A DNA stretch of 64,000 bases from Cellulomonas denverensis. Its GTDB lineage: Bacteria; Actinomycetota; Actinomycetes; Actinomycetales; Cellulomonadaceae. A program made the position numbers and the translations under genes. The DNA lies in NCBI RefSeq assembly GCF_012396125.1, contig NZ_JAAXOX010000003.1, forward strand, positions 310,001 through 374,000, in the 5' to 3' direction. Within the stretch, counting starts at the first letter, position 1, and the number at the start of each line of letters is the position of its first letter. The notes under the pieces were generated by a model that was not told the origin of the DNA, did no database searches, and saw only the letters and a program-made list of their open reading frames with translations. Shown here piece after piece: positions 26,079-34,598 of the stretch.

Positions 26079-26847
26079 CGTCGTGTCCGGCGCGGTCCGT
26101 CCGCCCGCGCGACCCGCTCACCCGCGTGCCCATGCTGTGCCCCAGCCGGCTCCGCCCGCCCCGTCCGCGCGCCCACGCCCGCGAGTTCGTGACTCCCGCG
26201 TCGACTTCGTCAACCCCGCTACCGCACTCGGCCCCGGAGGACCGAACTGGGCGCCCGGCCCGCCCGGGTTCCGTCTGCCCGCCCGGGTTCCGTCTGCCCA
26301 CCCGGCCCACCCGGCCCGCCGGGTTCGGTCTGCCCGCCCGGCCCGCCTGGCTCCCGGCCGCCCGCCAACCGGCTCGCCCGTGTCCCCGGTGCCCGCGAGT
26401 TCGTGACTCCCGCGTCGACTTCGTCGCCCCCGCTACCGCACTCGGCCCCGGAGGCCGAACTGGGCGCCCGGCTCGCCCGGCTTCCGTCTGCGCGCCCGGG
26501 TTCCGTCTGCCCGCCACCCGGCTCGCCCGCGCCCGCCCACGCCGCCCGCCCACGCCCGCGAGTTCGTGACTCCCGCGTCGACTTCGCCGACCCCGGTACC
26601 GCACTCGGCCCTGGAGGACCGCACTCGGCGCCCGGCTCGCCCGGGTTCCGTCTGCCCGCCCGGCCCGCCTGGCTCCCGGCCGCCCGCCACCCGGCTCGCC
26701 CGTGTCCCAGGTGCCCGCGAGTTCGTGACTCCCGCGTCGACTTCGTCGACCCCGTCGACTGTGCACAGGGGCGGTCCGGACGGGGGTGGTCCCCAGGGAG
26801 TGCGGGTGGGGTCCGGTCGGAGGGTCGCGGTCGGTGATGCTGCGGGG
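26079..26847. other. 770-bp gene-free region dominated by repeats
   Basis: No credible coding sequence. The ORFs across it are long only because of extreme GC. The repeat array at 26177-26747 is described separately; the final 100 bases lead into the AbiEi/DUF559-like gene. Confidence 0.75.
26177..26747. repeat. Four direct copies of a 35-bp sequence in larger repeated blocks
   Basis: A 35-base element beginning GCCCGCGAGTTCGTGACTCC and ending GCGTCGACTTCGTC occurs at 26177-26211, 26391-26425, 26554-26588 (one mismatch near the end) and 26713-26747. The intervening 179, 128 and 124 bases are also partly related (each contains CCGCACTCGGCCC and GGTTCCGTCTGCCCGCC-type stretches), so this is a degenerate block duplication with a period of about 160-215 bp. 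All copies share one orientation. Each core holds a short inverted repeat, GAGT-TCGTG-ACTC. Confidence 0.85.
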
Positions 26848-27795
26848 ATGCCAGAGAGTCCACCGATCGTCCTGGTTCCCGCCCAGCACCCGCCGCGGTC
26901 GCTCGAACGGCGAGCCCGCGCCGGCGAGCTGGTGCGGGTGCGGCACGGCGCCTACATCCCCGCCCCGACCGGCACCTCGATCGAGCAGCGGACCGCGCGG
27001 GCATTGGCCCGGATCCACGCCGTCGCCGCGCAGAGCTCCATCCGAGTGACCTTCAGTCACCGGTCGGCGGCACTGGTGTGGGGGCTGCCGCTGCTGTCGG
27101 TGCCGGATCGAACGCACCTGATCCAGGCGGTGCGCCCAGGCGGGCGGCACGACCCGGGGATCGTCCGCCATGTGATGCGGCTGGACGAGGGCGAGCGCGC
27201 CATGCGGGACGGGCTCCCCGTCACGACCCTGGAGCGAACGGTCGTGGACTGTGCGTGTTCGCTGCCGACCCCGGACGGTCTGGTGATCGCCGACGCGGCG
27301 TTGCACCTCGGTGCCGACCCGGACGCGATCGAGCGACTGCTCCGGCGACGGCGGGGCGGGCGCGGCGCCGGGGTGGCGCGCTGGGTGTGGGAACGTGCGG
27401 ACGGCGGATCGGAGTCGCCGGGTGAGTCGCTGACCAGGAGCGCGTTGCTCGACGCCGGTCTGCCGCGCCCACGGACGCAGGTCCAGGTCACGACCCGGCG
27501 AGGGGCCTTCCGGATCGACCTCGGCTGGCCGGAACACCGGGTCGGTGTCGAGTTCGACGGGCGGGTAAAGTACTCCGGTGGCGCGGCCGGTGACCCAGCC
27601 GTGGTGGTCTTCCGCGAGAAGCGGCGCCAGGACGCACTCGAGGACGCCGGCTGGCGCCTCCTGCGAGTCACCTGGCACGACCTCCGCCAGCCCACGACCC
27701 TCGCTGCCCGCGCCCTCGATCTGCTTCGCCGGCGCGACTTCGTCAGGTCCGCCGCGAATGCGGGTGCGGCGCTACCGATCTCACGGCCGATGTAA
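26848..27795 (+). CDS. AbiEi-type HTH protein with C-terminal DUF559/Vsr-like nuclease-fold domain
   Basis: A 315-residue protein. The N-terminal part (RRARAGELVRVRHGAYIPAP) resembles the winged-helix start of AbiEi-family antitoxin-like proteins. The C-terminal part from about residue 205 (IDLGWPEHRVGVEFDGRVKY, then RRQDALEDAGWRLLRVTW) matches the DUF559/very-short-patch-repair nuclease-like fold, including the EFDG acidic motif. Such solitary genes are frequent in actinobacteria and lack a partner toxin; none is adjacent here. ATG 26848 is the first sensible start; no Shine-Dalgarno. It follows the 35-bp repeat array directly. Function is unproven. Confidence 0.75.
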   Translation: MPESPPIVLVPAQHPPRSLERRARAGELVRVRHGAYIPAPTGTSIEQRTARALARIHAVAAQSSIRVTFSHRSAALVWGLPLLSVPDRTHLIQAVRPGGRHDPGIVRHVMRLDEGERAMRDGLPVTTLERTVVDCACSLPTPDGLVIADAALHLGADPDAIERLLRRRRGGRGAGVARWVWERADGGSESPGESLTRSALLDAGLPRPRTQVQVTTRRGAFRIDLGWPEHRVGVEFDGRVKYSGGAAGDPAVVVFREKRRQDALEDAGWRLLRVTWHDLRQPTTLAARALDLLRRRDFVRSAANAGAALPISRPM

Positions 27796-27883
27796 CGAAG
27801 TCGCCCAAGGGGCGCGGCGGGGCGGTGGCGTGGGGAGCTCGGGGAGTGGCGCGTGGCGCGCGGGGAGTGAGGTGGGCGCGGGA

Positions 27884-27909
27884 GGGGCGGGGAGCGCGGG
27901 GATCGGGGG
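27884..27909 (+). other. Strong G-quadruplex-forming motif upstream of DUF3039 gene
   Basis: Four runs of at least four G (27884-27887, 27889-27892, 27898-27901, 27905-27909) are separated by loops of 1, 5 and 3 bases. This lies about 110 bases upstream of the DUF3039-helicase operon within a G-rich 220-bp interval. Confidence 0.6.
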
Positions 27910-28006
27910 AGCACGGCGGGCGCGAGCCGTCCGGGGAGTGGGCGGCCCGGGTAGCGGGTCCGGTCCGTCGGGCACCCAGGGCGGTCCCGCCGTCGGTGGT
28001 GCGTCG

Positions 28007-28012
28007 TAGACT
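28007..28012 (+). promoter_or_regulatory. Leaderless -10 box TAGACT before DUF3039 gene
   Basis: TAGACT ends 7 bases before ATG 28020; no Shine-Dalgarno is present. Confidence 0.55.
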
Positions 28013-28019
28013 CGGGGAC

Positions 28020-28400
28020 ATGAGTGAGCCCCTGCCGCCGAGCGATCCCAGCACCGGCCCGGACCGAGCGTCCGACCCCGATGGGGGCACCTCCACCGGC
28101 CTGCTGGAGCGCACCGAGCTGAACGAGCAGGTCGAGCCGGGCGACCACGAGCGCTTCGCGCACTACGTGCGCAAGGAGAAGATCATGGAGTCCGCGATCT
28201 CCGGTACGCCAGTGATCGCGCTGTGCGGGAAGGTCTGGGTGCCTGGCCGCGACCCGAAGAAGTTCCCGGTCTGCCCGGTCTGCCAGGAGATCTACGACGG
28301 GCTGCGCGAGCCGCAGGACGGCGACGACTCCGGCAAGGGCGGTCGCCGCTGGGGCTTCGGCCGCGGCAAGGGTTCCGGCGACAGCTCCGGCGGCAAGTGA
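28020..28400 (+). CDS. DUF3039 domain protein
   Basis: A conserved actinobacterial protein of unknown function, 126 residues. The core (LNEQVEPGDHERFAHYVRKEKI, then GTPVIALCGKVWVPGRDPKKFPVCPVCQEIYD) holds three cysteines, two in a CPVC pair, with a histidine nearby, compatible with a small zinc-binding fold. The C-terminal tail is a Gly/Lys/Asp-rich disordered stretch. Its stop overlaps the helicase start (GTGA), and the DUF3039-helicase pairing is typical in actinobacteria. Confidence 0.88.
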   Translation: MSEPLPPSDPSTGPDRASDPDGGTSTGLLERTELNEQVEPGDHERFAHYVRKEKIMESAISGTPVIALCGKVWVPGRDPKKFPVCPVCQEIYDGLREPQDGDDSGKGGRRWGFGRGKGSGDSSGGK

Positions 28401-30205
28401 GCGCGGATCGCGCCTCCGTCCCCCACCCCCACGCCTCGACGTCGGCGGCACAGCATCTGCCGCCGGCGTTCCCGGGGCGTGCGCCGTGGGGGACGGCGGG
28501 CAAGCTGCGTGCCTGGCAGGCGGAGGCACTGGAGCAGTACCTGAGCACGTCGCCGCGGGACTTCCTGGCGGTCGCCACCCCGGGTGCGGGCAAGACCACC
28601 TTCGCGCTGCGGATCGCCACCGAGCTGCTCGCCGCCCGGGTGGTGCGCCGGGTGACCGTGGTCGCGCCGACCGAGCACCTCAAGCACCAGTGGGCGGACG
28701 CCGCGGCCCGGGTCGGCATCACCCTGGACCCGAACTTCAAGAACGCTCAGGGGCGGCACGGGCACGGCTTCGACGGGGTGGCGCTGACCTACGCGCAGGT
28801 GGCCAGCAAGCCCGCGCTGCACGCCGCCCGGACCACCGCGGCGCCGACCCTGGTGATCCTGGACGAGGTGCACCACGGCGGTGACGCGCTGTCCTGGGGC
28901 GATGCGGTCTACGAGGCCTTCGACGGGGCGACCCGCCGGCTGGCGCTGACCGGCACCCCGTTCCGCAGCGACACCGCCGCGATCCCGTTCGTGCAGTACG
29001 AGCGGGACCCGGACGGCATCCGCCGGTCCAAGGCCGACTACACCTACGGGTACGCCGAGGCGCTGCGCGACCACGTGGTGCGCCCGGTGCTGTTCCTGAC
29101 CTACTCCGGGTCGATGCGCTGGCGGACCAAGGCCGGGGACGAGATCTCCGCCCGGCTCGGCGAACCGCTGACCAAGGACATGACCGCCCAGGCCTGGCGG
29201 ACCGCGCTGGACCCGAACGGCGAGTGGATCCCGTCGGTGCTGGCCGCCGCGGACCGCCGGTTGACCGAGGTGCGGCGCAGCGTGCCGGATGCCGGGGCGA
29301 TGGTGATCGCCACCGACCAGACCGACGCCCGCGCCTACGCCGGGCACCTGGCCCGGATCACCGGGGTCTCGCCCACGGTGGTGCTCTCCGACGACGAGGG
29401 CGCGAACGCCCGGATCGACGAGTTCTCCGCCTCGGACTCGCGCTGGCTGGTCGCGGTGCGGATGGTCTCCGAGGGCGTGGACGTACCCCGGCTGGCGGTC
29501 GGGGTGTACGCCACCAGTGCGTCCACGCCGCTGTTCTTCGCCCAGGCGATCGGCCGGTTCGTGCGGGCCCGCAAGCGGGGGGAGACCGCGTCGGTGTTCC
29601 TGCCGTCGGTCACCCCGCTGCTGACCCTGGCGAATGCGATGGAGGTCGAGCGCGACCACGCCCTGGACCGGCCGAAGACCGCCGAGGAGAACGGCGAGGG
29701 CTACAACCCCGAGGACAACCTGCTGGCCGCGGCCAACCGGGAGGAGAAGGGCTCGGACGCCCTCCAGGGGTCGTTCGAGGCGCTGGAGGCCCAGGCGTCC
29801 TTCGACCGGGTGCTGTTCGACGGTGGCGAGTTCGGCACCGGCGCGGACGTCGGTTCGGAGGAGGAGCAGGACTTCCTCGGGCTGCCCGGCCTGCTGGACG
29901 CCGATCAGGTCACCACCCTGCTCCGCCAGCGCCAGGCCGACCAGCTCAAGGGCCGCAAGAAGTCCCGGACCCAGGCCGAGATCGCCGAGGAGCGGGCGGC
30001 GATGGACCACCGCCGGCAGGCCGAGCTGCGCAAGGAGCTGGCCCAGCTGGTCGGCGCCTGGTCGCGCAAGAGCGGGCAGCCGCACGCCCAGGTGCACGCC
30101 GAGCTGCGTCGCCGCTGTGGCGGGCCGGAGGTGCCGCTGGCGGACCCGGATCAGCTGACCAGCCGGATCGGGATGCTGCGCGGCTGGTTCGTCGGCAAGC
30201 GATAA
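28397..30205 (+). CDS. DEAD/DEAH-box (SF2) helicase
   Basis: An ATP-dependent nucleic-acid helicase/translocase of 602 residues. RecA-like domain 1 has the Q-region LRAWQAEALEQYL, Walker A ATPGAGKTTFALR, Walker B/DEAH-like ILDEVHHGG and motif III LALTGTPFRSD. Domain 2 has VRMVSEGVDVPRL and motif VI QAIGRFVRARKRG. The C-terminal roughly 200 residues are charged and probably coiled. It resembles the type III restriction/XPB-like branch (ResIII fold) but no nuclease or methylase partner is present. GTG 28397 overlaps the DUF3039 stop. Confidence 0.9.
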   Translation: MSADRASVPHPHASTSAAQHLPPAFPGRAPWGTAGKLRAWQAEALEQYLSTSPRDFLAVATPGAGKTTFALRIATELLAARVVRRVTVVAPTEHLKHQWADAAARVGITLDPNFKNAQGRHGHGFDGVALTYAQVASKPALHAARTTAAPTLVILDEVHHGGDALSWGDAVYEAFDGATRRLALTGTPFRSDTAAIPFVQYERDPDGIRRSKADYTYGYAEALRDHVVRPVLFLTYSGSMRWRTKAGDEISARLGEPLTKDMTAQAWRTALDPNGEWIPSVLAAADRRLTEVRRSVPDAGAMVIATDQTDARAYAGHLARITGVSPTVVLSDDEGANARIDEFSASDSRWLVAVRMVSEGVDVPRLAVGVYATSASTPLFFAQAIGRFVRARKRGETASVFLPSVTPLLTLANAMEVERDHALDRPKTAEENGEGYNPEDNLLAAANREEKGSDALQGSFEALEAQASFDRVLFDGGEFGTGADVGSEEEQDFLGLPGLLDADQVTTLLRQRQADQLKGRKKSRTQAEIAEERAAMDHRRQAELRKELAQLVGAWSRKSGQPHAQVHAELRRRCGGPEVPLADPDQLTSRIGMLRGWFVGKR

Positions 30206-30356
30206 AACCGCAGGTCAGCGCGCTGTATTACCAGCAAACCGGCCTCCCGCAACCCGAGCGTTCGGCGTGCCGACCGGCTGATGACGTGCCAGGGTCTTCC
30301 TCGTTGACAGGCCCCGGTCATCCCGGCCGGGGCACGAACGGACGAAGGAGGCCACC
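30206..30356. other. Intergenic region upstream of the 51-aa peptide gene
   Basis: Less GC-rich than its surroundings. It contains a consensus-like TTGACA at 30304-30309 and a 7-bp stem (30311-30317 with 30327-30333) just upstream of the peptide gene. I could not find a convincing -10 at normal spacing. Confidence 0.4.
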
Positions 30357-30512
30357 ATGCCCGCTTGGCTGATCCTCATCATCATCGGTGTTGTGCTGCT
30401 CGTGCTCGGAGTGGCGATCTCGGCGGCGAAGTTCCTGCTGTACGTCGGTATCGCGATCCTGGTCGTGAGCCTGATCCTGGGGCTGCTGCGCCGGGGCAAG
30501 AACTCGGTCTAG
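30357..30512 (+). CDS. 51-residue two-helix membrane peptide
   Basis: A short gene with a strong Shine-Dalgarno (AAGGAGG, 30345-30351) five bases before ATG 30357. The product is almost wholly hydrophobic: MPAWLILIIIGVVLLVLGVA, then a polar break (SAAK), a second hydrophobic helix and a basic end LLRRGKNSV, consistent with two transmembrane segments and a cytoplasmic positive tail. Tiny membrane proteins of this type are widespread in actinobacteria and uncharacterised. It stands alone between a weak hairpin and a 21-bp terminator. Confidence 0.8.
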   Translation: MPAWLILIIIGVVLLVLGVAISAAKFLLYVGIAILVVSLILGLLRRGKNSV

Positions 30513-30524
30513 TCGTCCGCACAG

Positions 30525-30571
30525 ACACGACGAGGGCGGCATCCCATCCCGGGATGCCGCCCTCGTCGTGT
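30525..30571. terminator. 21-bp bidirectional terminator
   Basis: 30525-30545 pairs perfectly with 30551-30571, loop ATCCC. It lies between the plus-strand peptide gene and the minus-strand pncB and overlaps neither stop. Confidence 0.85.
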
Positions 30572-30572
30572 G

Positions 30573-31895
30573 TCAGAGCGTGAGCGTCGTGGTCGGCAGG
30601 GCGGCCTCGTCGGCGGACAGTCGCCGGGCGCCGCGGGGGAGCTCGTCCCGGGACGCCGCATGCCGCTCGGCCGCCCGGCGCACCCCGGCGGCCCCGGTCC
30701 AGCCGTCCTGGACCTGCCCGTCGACCACCAGCGGCACCACCAGCGGGCGCAGGTCGGCGGAGTCCGGCACCCAGGCGCGTACCGCCTCGTCGTTCCCGGT
30801 GACCACGACCTCGGCGACCGCCCGGCCGCTGTCGTCCCGGCGCCGGGCCGCGGTCTTCAGCCCGCCGGTCGAGGTCTTGGCGGTGGACGCCTTGGCCACC
30901 GGTTCCAGCGCACCGGAGCGGCCCTCCCGGGCGACCAACTTGTAGACCATCCCGCAGGTCGGGGCGCCCGAGCCGGTAACCAGCGAGGTGCCGACGCCGT
31001 AGGAGTCCACCGGCGCGACCGCCAGCGCCGCGATCGCGTACTCGTCCAGATCGGAGGTCACGGTGATCCGGGTGTTCCGGTTGCCCAGGGCGTCGAGCTG
31101 GGCCCGCACCTCCTGCGCCAGCACCCCGAGGTCGCCGGAGTCCAGCCGGACCGCACCCAGCTCCGGGCCGGCGGCGGCCACCGCGCGCTCCACGCCGCGC
31201 CGCACGTCGTAGGTGTCCACCAGCAGCGTGGTGCCCGGCCCGGAGGCGGCGACCTGGGCGGCGAAGGCCTGCTCCTCGTCGTCGTGCAGCAGGGTGAAGG
31301 CGTGGGCGGCGGTGCCGATGGTGGGCAGGTCGTACCGGCGGCCGGCCTCCAGGTTGGAGGTGCCGGCGAACCCGGCGACCGCGGCGGCCCGGGCGGCGGC
31401 GACCGCGGCCTCCTCGTGCGCGCGCCGGGCACCCATCTCCAGACAGGGCCGGCCGATCGCGGCGCTGGTCATCCGGGACGCTGCCGAGGCGATCGCGGAG
31501 TCGTAGTTCAGGATCGACAGCACGACGGTCTCCAGCAGCACCGCCTCGGCGAAGCTGCCCTCCACGGTGAGCACGGGGGAGTGCGGGAAGAACATCTCGC
31601 CCTCGGCGTAGCCCCGGATCGTCCCGCCGAACCGGTAGTCGGCCAGCCACCGCACGGTGCGGTCGTCCACCACCCGGTTGTCCGCCAGCCAGTCCAGCTC
31701 CGTGGTGCCGAACCGGAAGTCCGCCAGCGCCTCCAGCACCCGGCCGGTGCCGGCCAGCACGCCGTAGCGCCGTCCGGCGGGCAGTCGCCGGGTGAACACC
31801 TCGAACACGCAGCGCCGCCCGGCCGTGCCGTCGGCGAGGGCCGCCTGGAGCATGGTCAGCTCGTAGCGGTCGGTGAGCAGGGCAGTCGACGTCAT
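30573..31895 (-). CDS. pncB: Nicotinate phosphoribosyltransferase
   Basis: First step of the Preiss-Handler NAD salvage pathway: nicotinate plus PRPP plus ATP to nicotinate mononucleotide. The 440-residue product has [15 protein letters not shown] at the N-terminus, [26 protein letters not shown] (the conserved His region), VRLDSGDLG and the PRPP-site [12 protein letters not shown] 31895 is preceded by TACGGT at leaderless spacing. It is divergent from clpS with about 30 bases between the start codons. Confidence 0.95.
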   Translation of the reverse strand: MTSTALLTDRYELTMLQAALADGTAGRRCVFEVFTRRLPAGRRYGVLAGTGRVLEALADFRFGTTELDWLADNRVVDDRTVRWLADYRFGGTIRGYAEGEMFFPHSPVLTVEGSFAEAVLLETVVLSILNYDSAIASAASRMTSAAIGRPCLEMGARRAHEEAAVAAARAAAVAGFAGTSNLEAGRRYDLPTIGTAAHAFTLLHDDEEQAFAAQVAASGPGTTLLVDTYDVRRGVERAVAAAGPELGAVRLDSGDLGVLAQEVRAQLDALGNRNTRITVTSDLDEYAIAALAVAPVDSYGVGTSLVTGSGAPTCGMVYKLVAREGRSGALEPVAKASTAKTSTGGLKTAARRRDDSGRAVAEVVVTGNDEAVRAWVPDSADLRPLVVPLVVDGQVQDGWTGAAGVRRAAERHAASRDELPRGARRLSADEAALPTTTLTL

Positions 31896-31901
31896 GCGAA
31901 C

Positions 31902-31907
31902 ACCGTA
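31902..31907 (-). promoter_or_regulatory. Leaderless -10 box TACGGT for pncB
   Basis: On the minus strand TACGGT ends six bases before the pncB ATG. It sits back to back with the clpS box, so the two promoters overlap. Confidence 0.5.
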
Positions 31908-31915
31908 GGCGCACC

Positions 31916-31921
31916 TAGCAT
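31916..31921 (+). promoter_or_regulatory. Leaderless -10 box TAGCAT for clpS
   Basis: TAGCAT ends 7 bases before GTG 31929 and overlaps the alternative ATG 31920, which decides for the GTG start. Confidence 0.5.
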
Positions 31922-31928
31922 GGACGGC

Positions 31929-32225
31929 GTGTCTGTCGAGCTGGTCCCGGAGGAGCTGACCCGGGAGGACTCCGCCCTGGACGACGTCTGGGTGACGGTG
32001 GTCTGGAACGACCCGGTGAACCTGATGTCCTACGTCACCTATGTCTTCCGCAGCTATTTCGGCTACTCCGAGCAGAAGGCCACCACGCTGATGCTGGAGG
32101 TGCACGAGCAGGGCCGGTCCGCGGTGTCCTCGGGCAACCGGGAGAAGATGGAGATCGACGTGCAGGCGATGCACTCCTTCGGGCTGTGGGCGACCATGCA
32201 GCGCAGCGGCGCGGGCACCGACTGA
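31929..32225 (+). CDS. clpS: ATP-dependent Clp protease adaptor ClpS
   Basis: Adaptor that delivers N-degron substrates to a ClpAP/ClpCP protease. The product is 98 residues with the ClpS core: [40 protein letters not shown] and the C-terminal strand. ATG 31920 is also possible, but the TAGCAT box sits at the usual leaderless distance from GTG 31929. Its stop shares a base with the DUF2017 start, beginning the conserved clpS-DUF2017-murI run. Confidence 0.93.
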   Translation: MSVELVPEELTREDSALDDVWVTVVWNDPVNLMSYVTYVFRSYFGYSEQKATTLMLEVHEQGRSAVSSGNREKMEIDVQAMHSFGLWATMQRSGAGTD

Positions 32226-32824
32226 TGCGCGGGTTCCGGATCGAGGGCGACCACCTGGTCTCCGAGGCCGATCCCGAGGAGCGGGAGGTGTTCGCCTCCG
32301 TGGTGGCCGACGTCGCCGAACTGCTCGGTGCCGGGCGGCTGGAAGAGCGGACCGAGGACCCGTCGGCCGAGCCGGTGGGCTTCCGGCTGCGGCTGGACCC
32401 GATCCCGGCCCCGGACGATCCCGCCGTGCACCGGCTGCTGCCGGACGCCTCCCGCGAGGACGCCGAGCTGAGCGCCGAATTCCGCCGGCTGACCGAGGAC
32501 GACCTGCGCCAGGAGAAGATCGAGCGGCTGGCCGCGCTGTACCGGCTGCTGGCCTCCGGCGACCCGATCCGGGTGCCCCGGGACCAGGCGCACCGGCTGG
32601 CGGCCACCCTCACCGATCTGCGGCTGGTCCTGGGCGAGCGCCTGGGGATCACCGACGAGGAGTCCAGCCAGGCGCTGGAGGACGATCTGGTGGCCGGCGA
32701 CCCGGACCCGGGCGACCGCGCGGCGCAGGTCCGGCACTATCTGGGCTCGATCTTCCTGGCACTCGGGTGGTGGCAGGAGACGCTGATGAGCTGTCTGCTG
32801 GCCGGGCTACCCTCGGAGTCGTGA
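32225..32824 (+). CDS. DUF2017 domain protein
   Basis: A conserved actinobacterial protein of unknown function, 199 residues, largely helical. Typical family elements are [31 protein letters not shown] sequence, [25 protein letters not shown] and a C-terminal [16 protein letters not shown]. It is commonly next to clpS. Its start shares a base with the clpS stop, and its stop overlaps murI (GTGA), so all three are translated together. Confidence 0.9.
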   Translation: MRGFRIEGDHLVSEADPEEREVFASVVADVAELLGAGRLEERTEDPSAEPVGFRLRLDPIPAPDDPAVHRLLPDASREDAELSAEFRRLTEDDLRQEKIERLAALYRLLASGDPIRVPRDQAHRLAATLTDLRLVLGERLGITDEESSQALEDDLVAGDPDPGDRAAQVRHYLGSIFLALGWWQETLMSCLLAGLPSES

Positions 32825-33636
32825 ACAACGCTCCGATCGGCATCTTCGACTCCGGGGTCGGTGGTCTCACCAACGCCCGCGCCATCCTGGACCAGATGCC
32901 GCAGGAGTCCGTCCTGTACATCGGGGACACCCTGAACTCGCCCTACGGCCCCAAGCCGCTGGCCGCCGTGCGCGCCCACGCCCTGGAAGTGATGGACGAC
33001 CTGGTCGACGCCGGGGTGAAGATGCTGGTGATCGCGTGCAACTCCGCCTCCTCCGCGGTGCTGCGCGACGCCCGGGAGCGGTACACGCTGCGCCGGGGCC
33101 TGCCGGTGGTGGAGGTGATCCTGCCTGCCGCCCGCCGCGCGGTCGCCGCCACCCGCAACGGCAAGATCGGCGTGATCGCCACCAAGACCACCGTGGAGTC
33201 CAAGTCCTACGACGACGCCTTCGCGGTGGCGCCCGGGATCGAGCTGACCACCCGGGCCTGCCCGCGGTTCGTCGAGTTCGTCGAGGCCGGGATCACCTCC
33301 GGCCCGGAGCTGCTGACCGTCGCCGACGACTACCTGCGCCCGGTGAAGGAGGCCGGGGTGGACACCCTGGTGCTCGGCTGCACGCACTACCCGCTGCTCA
33401 CCGGCGTGATCTCCTACGTGATGGGCGAGGACGTCACCCTGGTGTCCTCCGCCGAGGAGACCGCCAAGGACGTGTACCGCACCCTGGTCGCACACGACCT
33501 GGAGCGTGACCCGGCGGCCGGCCCGCCGCAGCACCGGTTCCTGGCCACCGGCGACCCGGAGCCGTTCCAGCGGCTGGCCCGCCGGTTCCTCGGGCCGGAG
33601 GTCACCGCGGTCGAACCCCGGGACGCGCTGCGCTGA
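32821..33636 (+). CDS. murI: Glutamate racemase
   Basis: Produces D-glutamate for peptidoglycan. The 271-residue length is normal. The N-terminal [12 protein letters not shown] is the substrate-binding signature; the two catalytic cysteines lie in IACNSASS (C73) and GCTHYPLL (C187). GTG 32821 overlaps the DUF2017 stop; the longer frame to 32767 only overlaps the upstream gene. Confidence 0.96.
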   Translation: MNNAPIGIFDSGVGGLTNARAILDQMPQESVLYIGDTLNSPYGPKPLAAVRAHALEVMDDLVDAGVKMLVIACNSASSAVLRDARERYTLRRGLPVVEVILPAARRAVAATRNGKIGVIATKTTVESKSYDDAFAVAPGIELTTRACPRFVEFVEAGITSGPELLTVADDYLRPVKEAGVDTLVLGCTHYPLLTGVISYVMGEDVTLVSSAEETAKDVYRTLVAHDLERDPAAGPPQHRFLATGDPEPFQRLARRFLGPEVTAVEPRDALR

Positions 33637-33765
33637 GGCCGGTGGCGTGACGAGCGCCACGCGTGATCTGGGTCCTCCGACCGACCGTGAACGCCGCCTG
33701 CACGGCATCATGTCGCGGGTGAGGCCGTCCGATGGGGGCACGGCCCGCCGGAGCAGGAGGCGTAG

Positions 33766-34575
33766 ATGAGGCTCGTCGTCGTGGGCTGCGCGGGGTCTTT
33801 CCCCAGCCCGGAATCGGCTGCGTCCAGCTATCTGGTCCAGGCCGACGGCCCCGACCCGCGCACCGGCGAAGTCCGGCAGTGGAATCTGCTGATGGACCTG
33901 GGCAACGGCGCGCTCGGCCCGCTGCAGAGCCACCTGGACCCGAGCTGCCTGGACGCGATCGCGATCAGCCACACCCACGCCGACCACATCGCCGACGTCG
34001 TGGTGCTGGGCGTGATGCTCCGGTACGCGCCCACCGGCTGCCCCCGGGACGAGCCACTGCCGATGTACGGCCCGGCCGGCCTCGGCGAGCGGCTGTCCCA
34101 GCTGTCCGGCCACGACCCGGCCACCGACACCGGCGGGCACGTCACGCTGGGCACCTGGCGGGAGGGCGAACCGGTCACCGTCGGCCCGTTCACCATCGAC
34201 CCGGTGCCGGTGGACCACCCGGTGCCGTCCTTCGGGCTGCGGGTGACCGGGCCGTCGTCGGTCCGCCCGGGGGAGCGGGTCACGCTGTCCTACACCGGCG
34301 ACACCGACGAGTGCGCGGGCCTGGACACCCTGGCTGCGGACACCGATCTGCTGCTGTCCGAGGCCGCGTACCTGGAGGGCAGCCCGCACACCCCGCGCGG
34401 CATCCACCTCACCGGCGCGCGTGCGGCCCGGGCGGCGGCCCGTGGCGGCAGCCGGTCCCTGGTGCTGACCCACCTGGTGGCCTGGAACGACCCGGCCCGG
34501 ACCCTGGCCGAGGCGGTCGCCGAGTACGACGGCCCGGTGCAGATCGCCCGGCCCGGCCTGACCGTGGAGCTGTGA
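33766..34575 (+). CDS. MBL-fold metal-dependent hydrolase
   Basis: A metallo-beta-lactamase fold hydrolase of 269 residues, probably cytoplasmic. The metal motif HTHADH is in AIAISHTHADHIADVVVLG, with further ligands in DHPVPSFGL, YTGDTDEC and a late TH (VLTHLVAW). Relatives include RNase Z-like and cyclic phosphodiesterase-type enzymes; the gene often lies between murI and rph in actinobacteria. A GGAGG precedes ATG 33766. Substrate not determined. Confidence 0.85.
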   Translation: MRLVVVGCAGSFPSPESAASSYLVQADGPDPRTGEVRQWNLLMDLGNGALGPLQSHLDPSCLDAIAISHTHADHIADVVVLGVMLRYAPTGCPRDEPLPMYGPAGLGERLSQLSGHDPATDTGGHVTLGTWREGEPVTVGPFTIDPVPVDHPVPSFGLRVTGPSSVRPGERVTLSYTGDTDECAGLDTLAADTDLLLSEAAYLEGSPHTPRGIHLTGARAARAAARGGSRSLVLTHLVAWNDPARTLAEAVAEYDGPVQIARPGLTVEL

Positions 34576-34586
34576 CCCGGGACGGT

Positions 34587-34592
34587 TAGGGT
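34587..34592 (+). promoter_or_regulatory. Leaderless -10 box TAGGGT before rph
   Basis: TAGGGT ends 6 bases before ATG 34599; there is no Shine-Dalgarno. Confidence 0.45.
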
Positions 34593-34598
34593 GCCGGT

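Noticed and set aside
26177..26747. CRISPR array
   Set aside because: Repeats of 35 bp suggest it, but the spacing is 124-179 bases and unequal, the intervening DNA is itself repetitive, and there are no cas genes.
27734..27804. Rho-independent terminator of the AbiEi/DUF559 gene
   Set aside because: The 10-bp inverted repeat has a 51-base loop lying mostly inside the coding region, too long for a terminator; reported only as part of the motif framing.
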